DNA from: Cupriavidus taiwanensis
GTDB taxonomy: Bacteria > Pseudomonadota > Gammaproteobacteria > Burkholderiales > Burkholderiaceae
Reading direction: 5' to 3'
DNA: 64,000 bases
Assembly (NCBI RefSeq): GCF_900250115.1
Contig: NZ_LT984803.1
Coordinates: 3,127,583 to 3,191,582, forward strand
Shown in pieces: positions 46,890-57,062 of the stretch; the first letter of the stretch is position 1; the number at the start of each line of letters is the position of its first letter. The notes under the pieces were generated by a model that saw only the letters and a program-made list of their open reading frames with translations, made no database searches and was not told the origin of the DNA. A program made the translations under genes and the position numbers.

Positions 46890-48100
46890 TTTAGCCCCTG
46901 GACCCGATCCAGTATAACTTCGGCAATCGCGACGGACTCATTAAGTCGCTCACGCAATTGATTGGGCTCGCCAGTTTTTCGGTTGGTCCCATTGATTGCT
47001 GTAGCCACCGCCCGAACCGATTGCATATTGATCTCATCCATGGTGATGGTAGAGTTGATCGTGACAAAGCGATTGGTAGCAGCACCGGCAAGCCAATACC
47101 AACCGCCTGCGTCTATTGCATTCCAAGGATCAGTCGAAAGTAACTGCGGGTGATCAATGCTTGGCGCGCGGTCCAGGCGAATGGGGTTCCACCACCGGCT
47201 GGCAAATGTGTTGGGGTTCAACCACCCTCGATACACCCAATATTTTGCGTAATTCTCCCTACCCGTTAATTGTTTCATGCCACGCCCACGGAATTTCGGA
47301 CCATCGCCGACTGCAACATTGCCAAGCCGGCCCTCGAGATAGTATAGGTAGTCATTCTTGCTGACTGGAATGTAAAATCCTTCGTCTTCCGACTGAAAGC
47401 TGGCATGGGCAGGGTTGCGCGAGAAATCCACCGACCCCTCTATCATAAGGCACAAAAACAGCGACTCTATCGCCCCTTGCCCAAGGAAATGGCACATCCG
47501 GACTGGCGTCATGATCAGGTATTTACGCATGACACGATTTATTTCCCTTCTGTATCGCTCCCTGATTAATGCTGGCGTTCTTCCTTTGCCCTCAAATTTC
47601 AACGCAGTGATTGGATACTTTTTATCAGGGTAGATTCGACCAAGCTCGTTCGCACATAGCCAACCACATTTTCTATATGCTTTTATGAACTCGCGCGGAT
47701 CAAATCTCCAGTGGTTCGGAGCCAGAACCTGCTCTGTGAGCCGCGCGCCTTGCTCATCGTAAACCGGCACTCGCAAATTGGCTTGTCGCCAAAAAGCGAG
47801 TGCTTCGACATGAGCCTGAAATTTGCCGAACTCGCTCTCCGTTTTTGGCGTCGGATTGGCGGGACTTTGTGTCTTTAGCCAGCCCCAGCGTGCCTCGATT
47901 GCAGTGTCGTCCCATTCGGTAGGAAATTTGCAAAGCAGCCGCCTCAGGAATCCTCGAACCTTGGAAGACGCAAGGCTTGTGCGGGCTTCGTCGGCAGTAA
48001 CGATGCCGTCTTGACCTACATCCACAGCCTGCAGAATCAGAGGGGCGTTGCACCGAGAGTCTCCGTCAAGCGCATCCTCGATAAGACACCATCCCGCCAT
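46886..48100 (-). CDS. GH19-type lysozyme/chitinase domain protein (effector C-terminal half)
   Basis: A 404-residue frame. It has an EF-hand-like stretch near the start (DVGQDGIVTADEA) and a C-terminal GH19-type domain with FLGQGAIES (catalytic Glu) and FRGRGMKQLTGRENY. GH19 enzymes of this type cleave peptidoglycan glycan strands. The ATG at 48100 lies inside the preceding M23-like gene; one extra base near 48090 would fuse the two into a single protein, reading FPQW-x-GW. It is therefore probably the second half of one effector. Confidence 0.75.
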   Translation of the reverse strand: MAGWCLIEDALDGDSRCNAPLILQAVDVGQDGIVTADEARTSLASSKVRGFLRRLLCKFPTEWDDTAIEARWGWLKTQSPANPTPKTESEFGKFQAHVEALAFWRQANLRVPVYDEQGARLTEQVLAPNHWRFDPREFIKAYRKCGWLCANELGRIYPDKKYPITALKFEGKGRTPALIRERYRREINRVMRKYLIMTPVRMCHFLGQGAIESLFLCLMIEGSVDFSRNPAHASFQSEDEGFYIPVSKNDYLYYLEGRLGNVAVGDGPKFRGRGMKQLTGRENYAKYWVYRGWLNPNTFASRWWNPIRLDRAPSIDHPQLLSTDPWNAIDAGGWYWLAGAATNRFVTINSTITMDEINMQSVRAVATAINGTNRKTGEPNQLRERLNESVAIAEVILDRVQGLK

Positions 48101-49140
48101 TGGGGGAAGTCAGCATCGCTAAACTTTCGAACGTCCGGAGCATTGAGATTGACCCAGGCCGTACCGTGGGGCGTACTGATCCGCCGCCAATGCGGTACAC
48201 CTGCAGGCACCAGAGCATCGACACCTAACACCCGGCCGAAACGGAGAAGCTCGTAAACCGCGCTTGGGCATGGCCGCGCGCTTGAGGCGTATGCGTTGCA
48301 GATTTCATTGGCGTCACGATATAGATCGTATTCTGCGTCCGGCTCGGTAATGACATCGCCCAAAGGGATGCCGGTCGAACGATACGTTGTGAGATACGCG
48401 TGTCCGCCTGTGTGGCGGCCGCCGTCCCCCTTGGCGTAACGCAGGCCGACAAATAACTCCTCGCCAAGAGGCGTGCCGGCCGGTAACAGAGAGACATTCC
48501 GAGGCGGGCATTGCGGTTGGAGCACCGTCCCGGCGGGAAGATAAAAATACAGATCACCGAAGACTACATCGGAGCGACCATCACTGCTCAATGAAACGTG
48601 GTCGCAATTTCGCCCAATTAGCTGCCCGAGGTTCGTATCATCGCAAAGGATCTCCAGGTGAACCCGATTCGGCTGTCCCCGTATATATCCGGCCTGGCCT
48701 AACTCGTCCTTGCGTCGAATAGGACGGCCTTGGAGCACAGTGTTACGCACCGTATGTAAATGCATATACACCGAAAAGAATACGACGCGAGTCGGCACGC
48801 CGTCCTGTCGCGAGGCACCGATTTCGGTTTCATGTCGGATGACGACAACGCCATCGCTTGTCCTGCCTCCATAGCTTAACGGCGCCCCTGGCGCGGGCGG
48901 CTTCGGCACCTGGCTGGATCCCCTTCGGTAAACAACAGTCCCGTCGGCAATCGCACGAACTGGTTCCCGACTGTTTCCTCGAGCCGGCGCTACTAAGTGC
49001 ATGCCCCCATGCCATTCGAGGTTATGGCTCACCGGATAAACACCATCATTTGCCTCACTACCGACCATGGCCGCTTCCAGCCATTGTTCTTCCGTTTGGC
49101 TGTCGGCTCGCGGTGGCAGGAAAGGGGGACTTATCAGCAT
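48037..49140 (-). CDS. M23-like domain protein (effector N-terminal half)
   Basis: A 367-residue protein with a lysostaphin/M23-like beta fold: WHGGMHLVAP, VRAIADGTVVY, VYMHLHTV and RVHLEIL. The canonical zinc ligands are partly altered (HxGxD reads HGGMH, and the first His of HxH is Arg), so activity is uncertain. The start at 49140 is chosen because GAGAGGG lies 6 nt upstream; earlier codons overlap vgrG. The last 21 codons overlap the GH19 frame, where a 1-nt loss appears to have split one gene. It follows vgrG directly, as type VI cargo effectors do. Confidence 0.7.
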   Translation of the reverse strand: MLISPPFLPPRADSQTEEQWLEAAMVGSEANDGVYPVSHNLEWHGGMHLVAPARGNSREPVRAIADGTVVYRRGSSQVPKPPAPGAPLSYGGRTSDGVVVIRHETEIGASRQDGVPTRVVFFSVYMHLHTVRNTVLQGRPIRRKDELGQAGYIRGQPNRVHLEILCDDTNLGQLIGRNCDHVSLSSDGRSDVVFGDLYFYLPAGTVLQPQCPPRNVSLLPAGTPLGEELFVGLRYAKGDGGRHTGGHAYLTTYRSTGIPLGDVITEPDAEYDLYRDANEICNAYASSARPCPSAVYELLRFGRVLGVDALVPAGVPHWRRISTPHGTAWVNLNAPDVRKFSDADFPQWRDGVLSRMRLTETLGATPL

Positions 49141-49160
49141 TGGACACCCTCTCATCACGG

Positions 49161-52047
49161 TCAAATGGAGAACGGATAGTCGTCGTCGGCAGAAGGCCGC
49201 GTATCAGGAAACAGCGGAAGATCTCGATTAGTGTTCACCGGTCCCTCGAACTTCCTCTGCGCCGCCTTATAGGTAATCGGCCCCGGACATTCAAAGGTAA
49301 TGTTGCCGCCCTCGATCGTGATGGCAGCCCCCCCAGCCGTCGCAATGCGGATGCGCTTGGCCGCGGCAAAGTCCACACTCATATTCGCGGAGACAATGGT
49401 CAGGTCCTCCCGCGCCGCCAGCCTCAGCAAGTCATGCTGCGCCTGGATATCGATGTCGTCTTGCCCCGCCGTCAGTTGCAGGCCGACATTGCCCTCGCCG
49501 GGCGCGGACAGCCCGGCCGCAATGCCGATCGCCTGTCCGGCATGCATGCGCGCCTGCCCCGCGACAGCGACGTTGTTGTCCTGCCCGCTGGCCAGCACTA
49601 CGCTTTCCCCATTGGCAATCTGCAAGTCCTGTCCCGCCACCAACGCGATGCCAGCCCTGCCGTTGAGGTGGACCATCGGCTCGCTTTCGTGCGGCACCTT
49701 GCCTGGCGTGCTGGTACTGCCGCCGGCCGCATCACCCTGGGCCGCTTCGAACGATTGCCCATCGACCATGCCGGCTGCGGCCCTGGCCTGCTTCGCCAGT
49801 GGTTGCTCATCGCCCTTGCCGGTCGACAGCGCCTGGCCTTGATGGGTGCGCGCGACATCGCTCAGCGTCCTGACCAGATCACCCGCCTGCCGCAACAGCG
49901 CGATGCCCGCAGCGTTGTCGCCAGTCGGCAGCACGCGGCCGGTGACGGCATCGCGATAGGTCGTCAGCAGCAGCCCGGCCTGGCCGCGCACCGCGGCGTA
50001 GCCATCGGTCCGCAACTCGAACCCCTGCCCCCGGAAACTGCCGCGGCGGTTGTCCTGCTGGTGGATCACGTGGCCGAGGTTTAGCTGGGTGGCGTGTTCC
50101 GTGGTGGCCAGCAGTGTGCGCAGTTGCTCGTCGGTGTCGTCGAACACCAGCTGGTTGTAGCCCTTACCGCCGTGTTCCTGGCTCTTGAAGCCGGTCAGCG
50201 CGGCGTCGTTGCGGTGGCTGGCGGGGTCGGCGCACATGCCGTGCCACGCCGGGCTGTTGCCGCCGGCGAGGTTGCCCTGTGCGCTCGGCTGGCTGTCGCT
50301 CCCCATCGCATAGAGGCCGCTGGCGTCATAGGGCTGGGAGAGCGTGGTCGCGGCCATCGACTTGCCGCCGGGCGTGGGCGCGATGCCGGCTTCGCCCTGG
50401 CCGTTGTACAGCGCGCCGATAACGAAGGGCTGGTCGATATCGTTGTCCGCGAACTTGACCAGCACTTCCTGGCCGATACGCGGCAGCCATTGCCAGCCCA
50501 TGCCAGCGCCGGCTTGGCTGCGCCACGCGTACCCAGCGACTGCTGCGGTCGTCGTCGCGTTCGCCGCGCTGCCAGGGGAAGCGCACGCGGATCTGCCCGC
50601 GCGGGCTGGCGTGGTGTTCGGCGTTGCCGTCCGGGTGGGTCTGGCCGTCCGGGCCGACCACGATGGCGGTATGGACGCCAAGCGGGCAGGCGTGGCTATA
50701 GAGTCGCGGGCAATCGCCCTCAAGCACGCGGGTGCGCCATGGGCGCCGCGCATCGAAGGCTCGGAAAAGCGCCGCATCACCGTGTTCCCGTGCTGCCGTC
50801 AGCAGGGCTTTGGTTGGCACCAGCCGCTCGGCTGCGTCATCAAGGAAGCTGCTCACCAAGCCGGCGGTGATTGCTGCCGTATCCGGCGCCGGTGGCGGGG
50901 TCTCGAAGCACAACGCCGCTTCCAGCGGTCCGATCCGGTCCGCGAGCGCGGCACGCGTTTCCACGGCGAGGTTGTTGATGCCGCAGTATTCCACCGCATC
51001 GAGCAGCAGCGGATACCCCGCTGTCTCGTCTTGCTGTGGCGGCAGGTGCGGGCAATCCGTGACGGTCAGTCGCGTGCCGCTGCGCAGCGTGCGCACGGAA
51101 GCGCTGCCGGTGAACACCAGCGCACGGGCTTCGATCGCTTCCATCACCTGCTCGGCGACGCGCTGCGCGCTGGCCGTGTCCGGCGCCAGCGACAGGCTGA
51201 CGGACAGGTAAGGATCGGGACTGGCTGCGCGGCCCGAAAACACCTCGAAGCGTCCCGGCGCATGGCCGCGGAGGGTGCGTTTGGCCTCGGGATCCCAAGC
51301 CCCCACTGCCACGCCACCGACCGCGGCACGCGTTTCACAGATCAACTGCTGGATGGCGTCAGCCGATTCCTGGCTATGCGCGCGGTGGTAGCGGATGCCG
51401 CCGCCAGCCGCAGATTCGGTATCCTCCGGCAATTGCGCACTGTCGGCAAAGATCACCACGGCATGCCCGAAGAGCGCTTCGTCGTCTTCCACCACGGTGT
51501 AGCCCAGCCCGGCCTCGGCCAGCAGGCGCGACAGGAACTGGTGGTCGGTCTCGCGGAATTGTGCGACGTAGGCACGCTCGCCGATTGCCGCGATGCGGGC
51601 CTCGGCGCCGGCGGCATAGCACCAGTGCGCATAGGGCGCATAACCCTGCAGGATGGCGTCGATGATGCTGTCCAGGCGGCGGTTCTGGAACACCTGATTG
51701 TGGCGTTGCTGCGTGGTCAGCCATAGCCACGGCACCACGGTCAGTCGGTAGCGCGCGAGGCTGCCGTCGGCGCCGAACTTCTCGGCCTGGCGAACCAGGC
51801 CGGTGCGGCGGGATTGTCCGCCGCCGGCAAGCGTGGTGATCAGCGTGACGCGCTGGCCGAGCAGGCTGTCGAGCGCGATATCAACGTCAGCGCTGACCGC
51901 AACGATGCGCCATTCGAACAGCGTCGAGATGCCTTCGCGGCCGATTCAGGCTTCGACGGCCAGTTCGCCGGCCGCGCCTGCACCTTCCAGGGCGTACAGG
52001 CGATGGGTAGAGGAAAAGAGCTGTTGGTGGAAGCGTGCAGGATCCAT
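49161..52047 (-). pseudogene. vgrG: vgrG type VI secretion spike gene, inactivated
   Basis: Reading from the ATG at 52047, the VgrG N-terminus (MDPARFHQQLFSSTHRL) is normal but a TGA at 51948-51946 interrupts it at codon 34, where a Trp codon is expected (EA-stop-IGREG). The frame then continues through the gp27-like part to RWVRVAQ. Near 50520-50517 a 2-nt loss moves the reading to another frame (SQAGAGMGWQWLPRIGQEV). The gp5-like and DUF2345 C-terminal region follows to 49161. With both lesions no full-length VgrG can be made. Sequencing error would have to occur twice to explain this. Confidence 0.85.
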
Positions 52048-52387
52048 CTGCCAATGCGTCAGACCGCCTTGTTGTACAGACGCGCTATGGCGACCTTGCG
52101 CATAGCAATAGGCTATTTGTGCTCCTGCATCCCAGGGAAATCAACGGCGGGATCTGGATTCGAAGCGCGATATTTATCTCGATCAAATATCCCGGGACTC
52201 TTGTCACTTCAACGCGACGAGTTTTCGCTTCGAATCCGCTCTTAAGATTTCGGCGATTTGCTGGCATGCGAGGCTCGGGCAGGATGCCGGCAATGGTTGT
52301 GACAGCGGTTTCCCGCCGTCGCCCCGCCCCGCCGCCCTCCTCTTGCGTCGCGCCGCGGACCTTCAACCGAACTACTTCGCGCCGGCC
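52048..52387. other. Upstream region of vgrG with a long-spaced inverted repeat
   Basis: A 340-bp gap without a gene, AT-richer around 52160-52250. It contains GGATTCGAAGCG (52156-52167) and its exact complement CGCTTCGAATCC (52226-52237), 58 nt apart. This could be a regulatory dyad for vgrG or a remnant of a mobile or island boundary. No promoter was identified with confidence. Confidence 0.45.
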
Positions 52388-54253
52388 TCACAAAAACCCG
52401 ATCGAAAACCAAGGCACCAGCGTCAACAACACCAGCGCGACAAACAGCGCCGCCATGTGTGGCCACACCCGCGGCATCGCCACGTCGGGCGACACCCGCC
52501 CGATCGCGCAGGCCGCATAAAAGCCCACGCCGAAAGGCGGCGCGAACAACCCCAGCCCCATCGCAAAGATCACCACCATGGCGTAGTGCACCTCATGCAC
52601 GCCCACCAGCTTCGCAATCGGAAACAGCAACGGGCCGAACAGCACGATGGCGGGGATTCCTTCCAGCAGGCTGCCGAGAATGACGAACGCCAATGCCGAT
52701 ACCAGCAGGAAGCCAATCTTGCCGCCGGGGACCGCCGACAGGATGCTTACCAGGTCCTGCGCAAAGCCGGATTGCGTCAGTGCCCACGCCATGGCGGTGG
52801 CACAGCCGACGATCAGCAGGATGGCGCCGGACAGCGCGGCGGTATCCAGCAGCATCGGATAGACGCGACGCCACTCGAAGCGGCGATACACCAGAATGCC
52901 TGCCACCACCGCATAGAAGATGCCGATGGTAGACACCTCGGTCGCGGTAGCCACGCCCTCCACCACCGCGGTGCGGATGATCACCGGCAGTGCCAGCGCC
53001 GGCAGCGCAACCAGCAGGGCCTTCACGATGGCCTGGGGCGAAAGCCTGGGGACGCCGCTCATGTCTTCCTTGCGGGTCTGGAACCAGACCACCAGCGACA
53101 TCATCACCAACCCTACTGCCGCGGGCATCAGGCCACCGATGAACAGCGAGGTGATCGACACGCCGGTCACCGATCCCACCGTGATCAGCACGATGCTGGG
53201 CGGGATGGTCTCGGACATCGCGCCCGAGGCCGACAGCAGCCCGATCAGGTCGCCATCCTTCGCGCCGCGCCGCTTCATTTCGGGAAACAGGCTTGGCGCC
53301 ACTGCGGCCATGTCGGCGGCCTTGGCGCCCGAGATGCCGGAAACGATGTACATCGCGCCCAGCAGCACATACTGCAAGCCGCCACGCAGATGGCCGATCA
53401 GGCTGACCAGGAAGTGGATCATCGCGCGCGCCAGGCCGGTCATCTCGATCAGCGCGCCCAGGAAGACAAAGAGCGGCACTGCCAGCAGGATCAGGTGCGA
53501 CATGCCTTCCTGCATGCGGTTCGGGATGATGGATAGCGGCGTGGCCGTGGACAGCGACAGGTAGCACAGCGTGGCCAGGCCGAACGCGAAGGCGATCGGT
53601 ACGCCGATGGCGACGCATGCGACCAGCATCAGCAGGAAGAAGATCACCAGGTTGACATTGCCCAACGTCATCAGGGTGGGCGACAGCAACCACATCAGGC
53701 CGCCGCACGATGCCACCATCAGGCCGGTCGCAACCACCGGCCTCCAGTGCGCCGCGAGCAGGCGCAGGATTGCCGCCACCAGCATCAGCACGATGCCGGC
53801 CAGCACCGCGGCGGCGCGGTAGCCTTCACTGATCTCCAGCGTCGGCGTCGACACCTCGAGGTGCTCGCTCAGATGCTCCCACGCCGGCCGCAGCAACAGC
53901 AACAGGAACGCCACTACCAGCCACATGCCGAGCGCGTCGATCCAGCCGCGCCGGGCCGGCGACAAGCCCTTGATAAAGGTGGTCAGTTGCATGTGGCTGC
54001 CGCGGTCCAGCGCGATGATGGCGCCAAGCATCGCCAGCCACAGGAACAGGATGCTGGCCAGTTCATCCGTCCAGGGCACCGGCTGGTGCAGGGCGTAGCG
54101 CGCGAACGCACCGCCACCCAGCAACAGGATCTCTGCCAGCACGATCAGCGCGGCCGGCACCTCTACCACGCAGGCCAGCACGCGGCGCCAGCACGCCGCG
54201 ACGGCTGACGGCGCCAACGGCGCTGGCGCAATGGCTTCAGCGGTGTGCTCCAT
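52388..54253 (-). CDS. TRAP transporter permease, fused small and large subunits (DctQ-DctM)
   Basis: A 621-residue inner-membrane protein. The first 170 or so residues are the DctQ-type four-helix subunit (AFARYALHQPVPWTDELASI, DRGSHMQLTTF). The rest is the DctM-type large permease (FLGALIEMTGLARAMI, GAKAADMAAVAPSLFPEM, SGAMSETIPPS). The ATG at 54253 has GGAGAGGAGA upstream. It lies 38 nt after the dctP-type gene and completes a TRAP system. The neighbouring genes suggest a hexonate or hexuronate substrate. Confidence 0.92.
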   Translation of the reverse strand: MEHTAEAIAPAPLAPSAVAACWRRVLACVVEVPAALIVLAEILLLGGGAFARYALHQPVPWTDELASILFLWLAMLGAIIALDRGSHMQLTTFIKGLSPARRGWIDALGMWLVVAFLLLLLRPAWEHLSEHLEVSTPTLEISEGYRAAAVLAGIVLMLVAAILRLLAAHWRPVVATGLMVASCGGLMWLLSPTLMTLGNVNLVIFFLLMLVACVAIGVPIAFAFGLATLCYLSLSTATPLSIIPNRMQEGMSHLILLAVPLFVFLGALIEMTGLARAMIHFLVSLIGHLRGGLQYVLLGAMYIVSGISGAKAADMAAVAPSLFPEMKRRGAKDGDLIGLLSASGAMSETIPPSIVLITVGSVTGVSITSLFIGGLMPAAVGLVMMSLVVWFQTRKEDMSGVPRLSPQAIVKALLVALPALALPVIIRTAVVEGVATATEVSTIGIFYAVVAGILVYRRFEWRRVYPMLLDTAALSGAILLIVGCATAMAWALTQSGFAQDLVSILSAVPGGKIGFLLVSALAFVILGSLLEGIPAIVLFGPLLFPIAKLVGVHEVHYAMVVIFAMGLGLFAPPFGVGFYAACAIGRVSPDVAMPRVWPHMAALFVALVLLTLVPWFSIGFL

Positions 54254-54291
54254 CGATGTCTCCTCTCCGTCTTTATCGTTCGCGCCAGCCG

Positions 54292-55311
54292 TCATGCGAG
54301 GCGGCCCGCGTATTTCTCCAGCCGGGACCACGCTTCATCGCCGTACTTCTTCTTCCATTCGGCATAGAAGCCGGCGCCTTGCAGCAAGGCACGGAATGGC
54401 GCGGGATCGGGCCGGTTGAAGACGATGCCGAGGCGGCTCAACTCGGCCTGTGCATCGGTATTCAGGCGCGCGATGTCCTCGCGCTGCTTCAGCGCCGCCG
54501 CGGTGAAGTGGGTCGTGATGGCGGCCTGCACTTCCGCCGGCAGCGCCAGGAATTTCCTGGCGTTGCCAAAGATGAAGTGGCCATCCCAGGTGTGTCCGGT
54601 GAGCGCGCAGAACTTCTGCACTTCATACAGCTTGGCGCTGCGGATCAGCGCGAGCGGGTTTTCCTGGCCGTCGACGACGCGGGTCTGCAGCGCGGAATAG
54701 AGTTCGCCGAACGGGATCGCCGTGGGCGACGCGCCCAGTGCCTTGAACATCGAGATCCACAGCGGGATGCCGGGCACGCGCACCTTGAATCCCTTCAGGT
54801 CAGCGGGCGTGTTGATCGGCCGGCTTGCCGAGGTGATGTTGCGATAGCCGTTGTCCAGGCATTTATCGAAGACATGCAGGTTCACCTTGCCCAGGGCGGC
54901 ACGCACATAGGCGCCGACGTCGCCGTCCATCGCGGCCCAGACCGTGGCGTAGTCCTTGAAGGCAAAGGCCACGCCGTTGATGCCGGCGGTCGGCACCAGG
55001 GTCTGCAGGTTGGTGCCGGCCGTGGACATGAAATCCATCGCACCGGTCCGCACCTGCGCGATCATGTCGGGCTCGCTGCCTAGCTGGCTGTTGGGATAGA
55101 CCTGCAGGTCGACCTTGCCGCCGGTGTCCTGGCGGATGGCCTGCGCCGCCTGCTGGATGCGCAACGTGCCCGGATGGTCGGCGGGAAAAGCGGTGCCGTA
55201 CTTGAGGCGGATGGGGGCGGCCTGCGCCAGCACATGTGCTGCCGGCAGTGTCATTGCCAGTGTGCCGGCGGCAAGCGCGCCGAAGCGGCGGCGGGTTAAC
55301 AGAACGGCCAT
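54292..55311 (-). CDS. dctP: TRAP transporter periplasmic binding protein (DctP type)
   Basis: A 339-residue DctP/TeaA-type binding protein with a twin-arginine-like signal (TRRRFGALAAG). The conserved carboxylate-binding region includes GFKVRVPG (Arg contacts the ligand carboxylate) and the ALQTRVVDGQENPLALI block. It lies between the fructuronate reductase-like gene and the fused permease gene on the same strand. Sugar acids such as glucuronate, mannonate or gulonate are likely ligands. Confidence 0.92.
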   Translation of the reverse strand: MAVLLTRRRFGALAAGTLAMTLPAAHVLAQAAPIRLKYGTAFPADHPGTLRIQQAAQAIRQDTGGKVDLQVYPNSQLGSEPDMIAQVRTGAMDFMSTAGTNLQTLVPTAGINGVAFAFKDYATVWAAMDGDVGAYVRAALGKVNLHVFDKCLDNGYRNITSASRPINTPADLKGFKVRVPGIPLWISMFKALGASPTAIPFGELYSALQTRVVDGQENPLALIRSAKLYEVQKFCALTGHTWDGHFIFGNARKFLALPAEVQAAITTHFTAAALKQREDIARLNTDAQAELSRLGIVFNRPDPAPFRALLQGAGFYAEWKKKYGDEAWSRLEKYAGRLA

Positions 55312-55347
55312 GGTGCGGTGGTCTCCTTGTTGTCGGGTAGGGATGGT

Positions 55348-56793
55348 TCAGGACGACAGCAGTGCGGCGGCGCCGCCGATGCGCAGCACCGACAGATGAA
55401 AGGCCAGGCGGTCCGCCAGTGCCGCCGGCCACGGCTCGCTGCCAAAGACCGGCGTGTGCGCGAGTACCCTGCTGACGGCGTCGGCATCGCTGGGCGCGCC
55501 GCGCAGGCACGCTGCCAGCGCTGGCGCACCCGGGTCGTCGAACGCGAGCGGCTCGCCGCTGTCGCTGCGTGCGCTGCGCAGACAATGCAGCCAGACGGCC
55601 AGCGCGCGTTCCAGCCACGGCCGCTCGGTGCCGGCGCTGGCGCGCAAGGCGGGCAGCCATCGCACCGGCACTTTCTGCGTGCCGTCGGCTGCAATCTGCG
55701 CGGTCCGATGATCGAGCGCGGCATTGCGCAAGCGCTGCAGCAAGGCCTCGCTGTACGCGGCCACGTCATACCCTGGCGGTGCTTGCACACTGGCGCGCAG
55801 GTCCGCCATCACGCCGCGCGCGAAGGCGCCGACCAGCGCATCGTCCATGGCCTCGGCAACGGTCTGCAGTCCGCACAGTCGCCCGGCATAGGCGATGGCG
55901 GAATGCGTGCCGTTGAGCAGCCGCAACTTCATCGCCTGGTACGGCCGGACATCGCCGGTCATCAGCGCGCCGCCCGCTTCCCATGCCGGGCGGGGTCCGG
56001 CAAAGCGGTCCTCGATCACCCACTGCGTGAAGGCTTCGCAGACGATCGCAGCCTCGTCGCGCAAACCCAGGCGGTGCTGCGCGTCACGCCGCGATGCTGG
56101 GGTGGCAGCGGGGACGATGCGGTCGACCATGGTGTTGGGGAACGCCAACTCGTCGCGCACGCGGCGGGCCAGCGCCGGGTGTGTCAGCGCGGCGTACTGC
56201 GCCAGCAGCTTGCGCAGCGTGTCGCCATTGGCTGGCATGTTGTCGCAGCAGACGATGCTCAGCGGCGCCCCGGCGGGCCGACGGCGCAGTCCGGCAGCCA
56301 GTACGCCGAGCGTGCTCCGGGGCGTATCGGGATGGGCCAGGTCGTGTCGGATATCGACCTGGTCCGTATCCAGGTCGGTGCTGGACGGATGCTGGCAGTA
56401 GCCCTTTTCTGTCACGGTGCAGGTCACCACGGCGATGCCGGGATCAGCCAGCGCGCCGAGCACCTCCTCCAGCGCATGCGGGGCATACCACGCCTGCACC
56501 ACGGCACCGACGATGCGCGTCGTAGCCGCCGCGCCTTCGCGCTCGGTCACCGAATACAGGAAGTCCTGCGCCGCCAGGGTGCGGGGTGTGCGGGGCTCGC
56601 GCAGGCTGACGCCGACAATGCCCCAGCGGCTGTCCCCGGCGCGGATCGCGGCCTCGGTGTACAGCGCCTGGTGTGCGCGATGGAATGCGCCGAGGCCCAG
56701 ATGCAGCACGCCGCGCGACAAGCGGCTGCGGTCGTAGCCAGGCTGTTGCACTTCAGCCTTGGCGCGGCAACAGGTGCGTTGCGTGAGCCTCAT
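55348..56793 (-). CDS. Mannitol dehydrogenase-family oxidoreductase, probably D-fructuronate reductase (UxuB-like)
   Basis: A 481-residue polyol-specific long-chain dehydrogenase. N-terminal GLGAFHRAHQALY binds NAD, and the catalytic lysine region is MKLRLLNGTHSAIAYAG. Members reduce D-fructuronate to D-mannonate or act on related polyols. The ATG at 56793 follows GAGGT. The gene is divergent from the mannonate dehydratase-like gene, so together they would give fructuronate to mannonate to 2-keto-3-deoxygluconate. Confidence 0.85.
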   Translation of the reverse strand: MRLTQRTCCRAKAEVQQPGYDRSRLSRGVLHLGLGAFHRAHQALYTEAAIRAGDSRWGIVGVSLREPRTPRTLAAQDFLYSVTEREGAAATTRIVGAVVQAWYAPHALEEVLGALADPGIAVVTCTVTEKGYCQHPSSTDLDTDQVDIRHDLAHPDTPRSTLGVLAAGLRRRPAGAPLSIVCCDNMPANGDTLRKLLAQYAALTHPALARRVRDELAFPNTMVDRIVPAATPASRRDAQHRLGLRDEAAIVCEAFTQWVIEDRFAGPRPAWEAGGALMTGDVRPYQAMKLRLLNGTHSAIAYAGRLCGLQTVAEAMDDALVGAFARGVMADLRASVQAPPGYDVAAYSEALLQRLRNAALDHRTAQIAADGTQKVPVRWLPALRASAGTERPWLERALAVWLHCLRSARSDSGEPLAFDDPGAPALAACLRGAPSDADAVSRVLAHTPVFGSEPWPAALADRLAFHLSVLRIGGAAALLSS

Positions 56794-56931
56794 CAGCGGT
56801 ACCTCGGCAGGTCTGTTGGCAGCGGCATCGTGCGTGCATCCGGCGTTGTCTTCGATGCGGTGAAGTGTGCACGCAGCCGTGGTGTCCAACGTGCGGGGCT
56901 TTCGCCATTCACTACGGCAAACGCTGCATTT

Positions 56932-56963
56932 GATTGCGGAATCGGCCGTACTCCGCCGCAATC
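56932..56963. promoter_or_regulatory. Inverted repeat in the divergent promoter of the hexonate genes
   Basis: GATTGCGG (56932-56939) and CCGCAATC (56956-56963) form an 8-bp perfect dyad in the 269-bp space between the divergent reductase and dehydratase genes. AATCGGCC occurs twice around it (56940, 56960). A candidate operator, possibly for the GntR regulator at 62887. Confidence 0.45.
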
Positions 56964-57062
56964 GGCCCGCAGTAATCTGGCCGCATCCACACCGATGCGG
57001 GCGCTGCCAAACCAGGCGGCGCCATCGGGCCACGACAACGACGATCCGGCCGGAGACACCCT

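Noticed and set aside
48080..48100. Programmed -1 frameshift joining the M23-like and GH19 frames
   Set aside because: No X-XXY-YYZ slippery heptamer or clear downstream stem is present at the junction; a single-base loss in a G-rich stretch is simpler. Recoding cannot be fully excluded.
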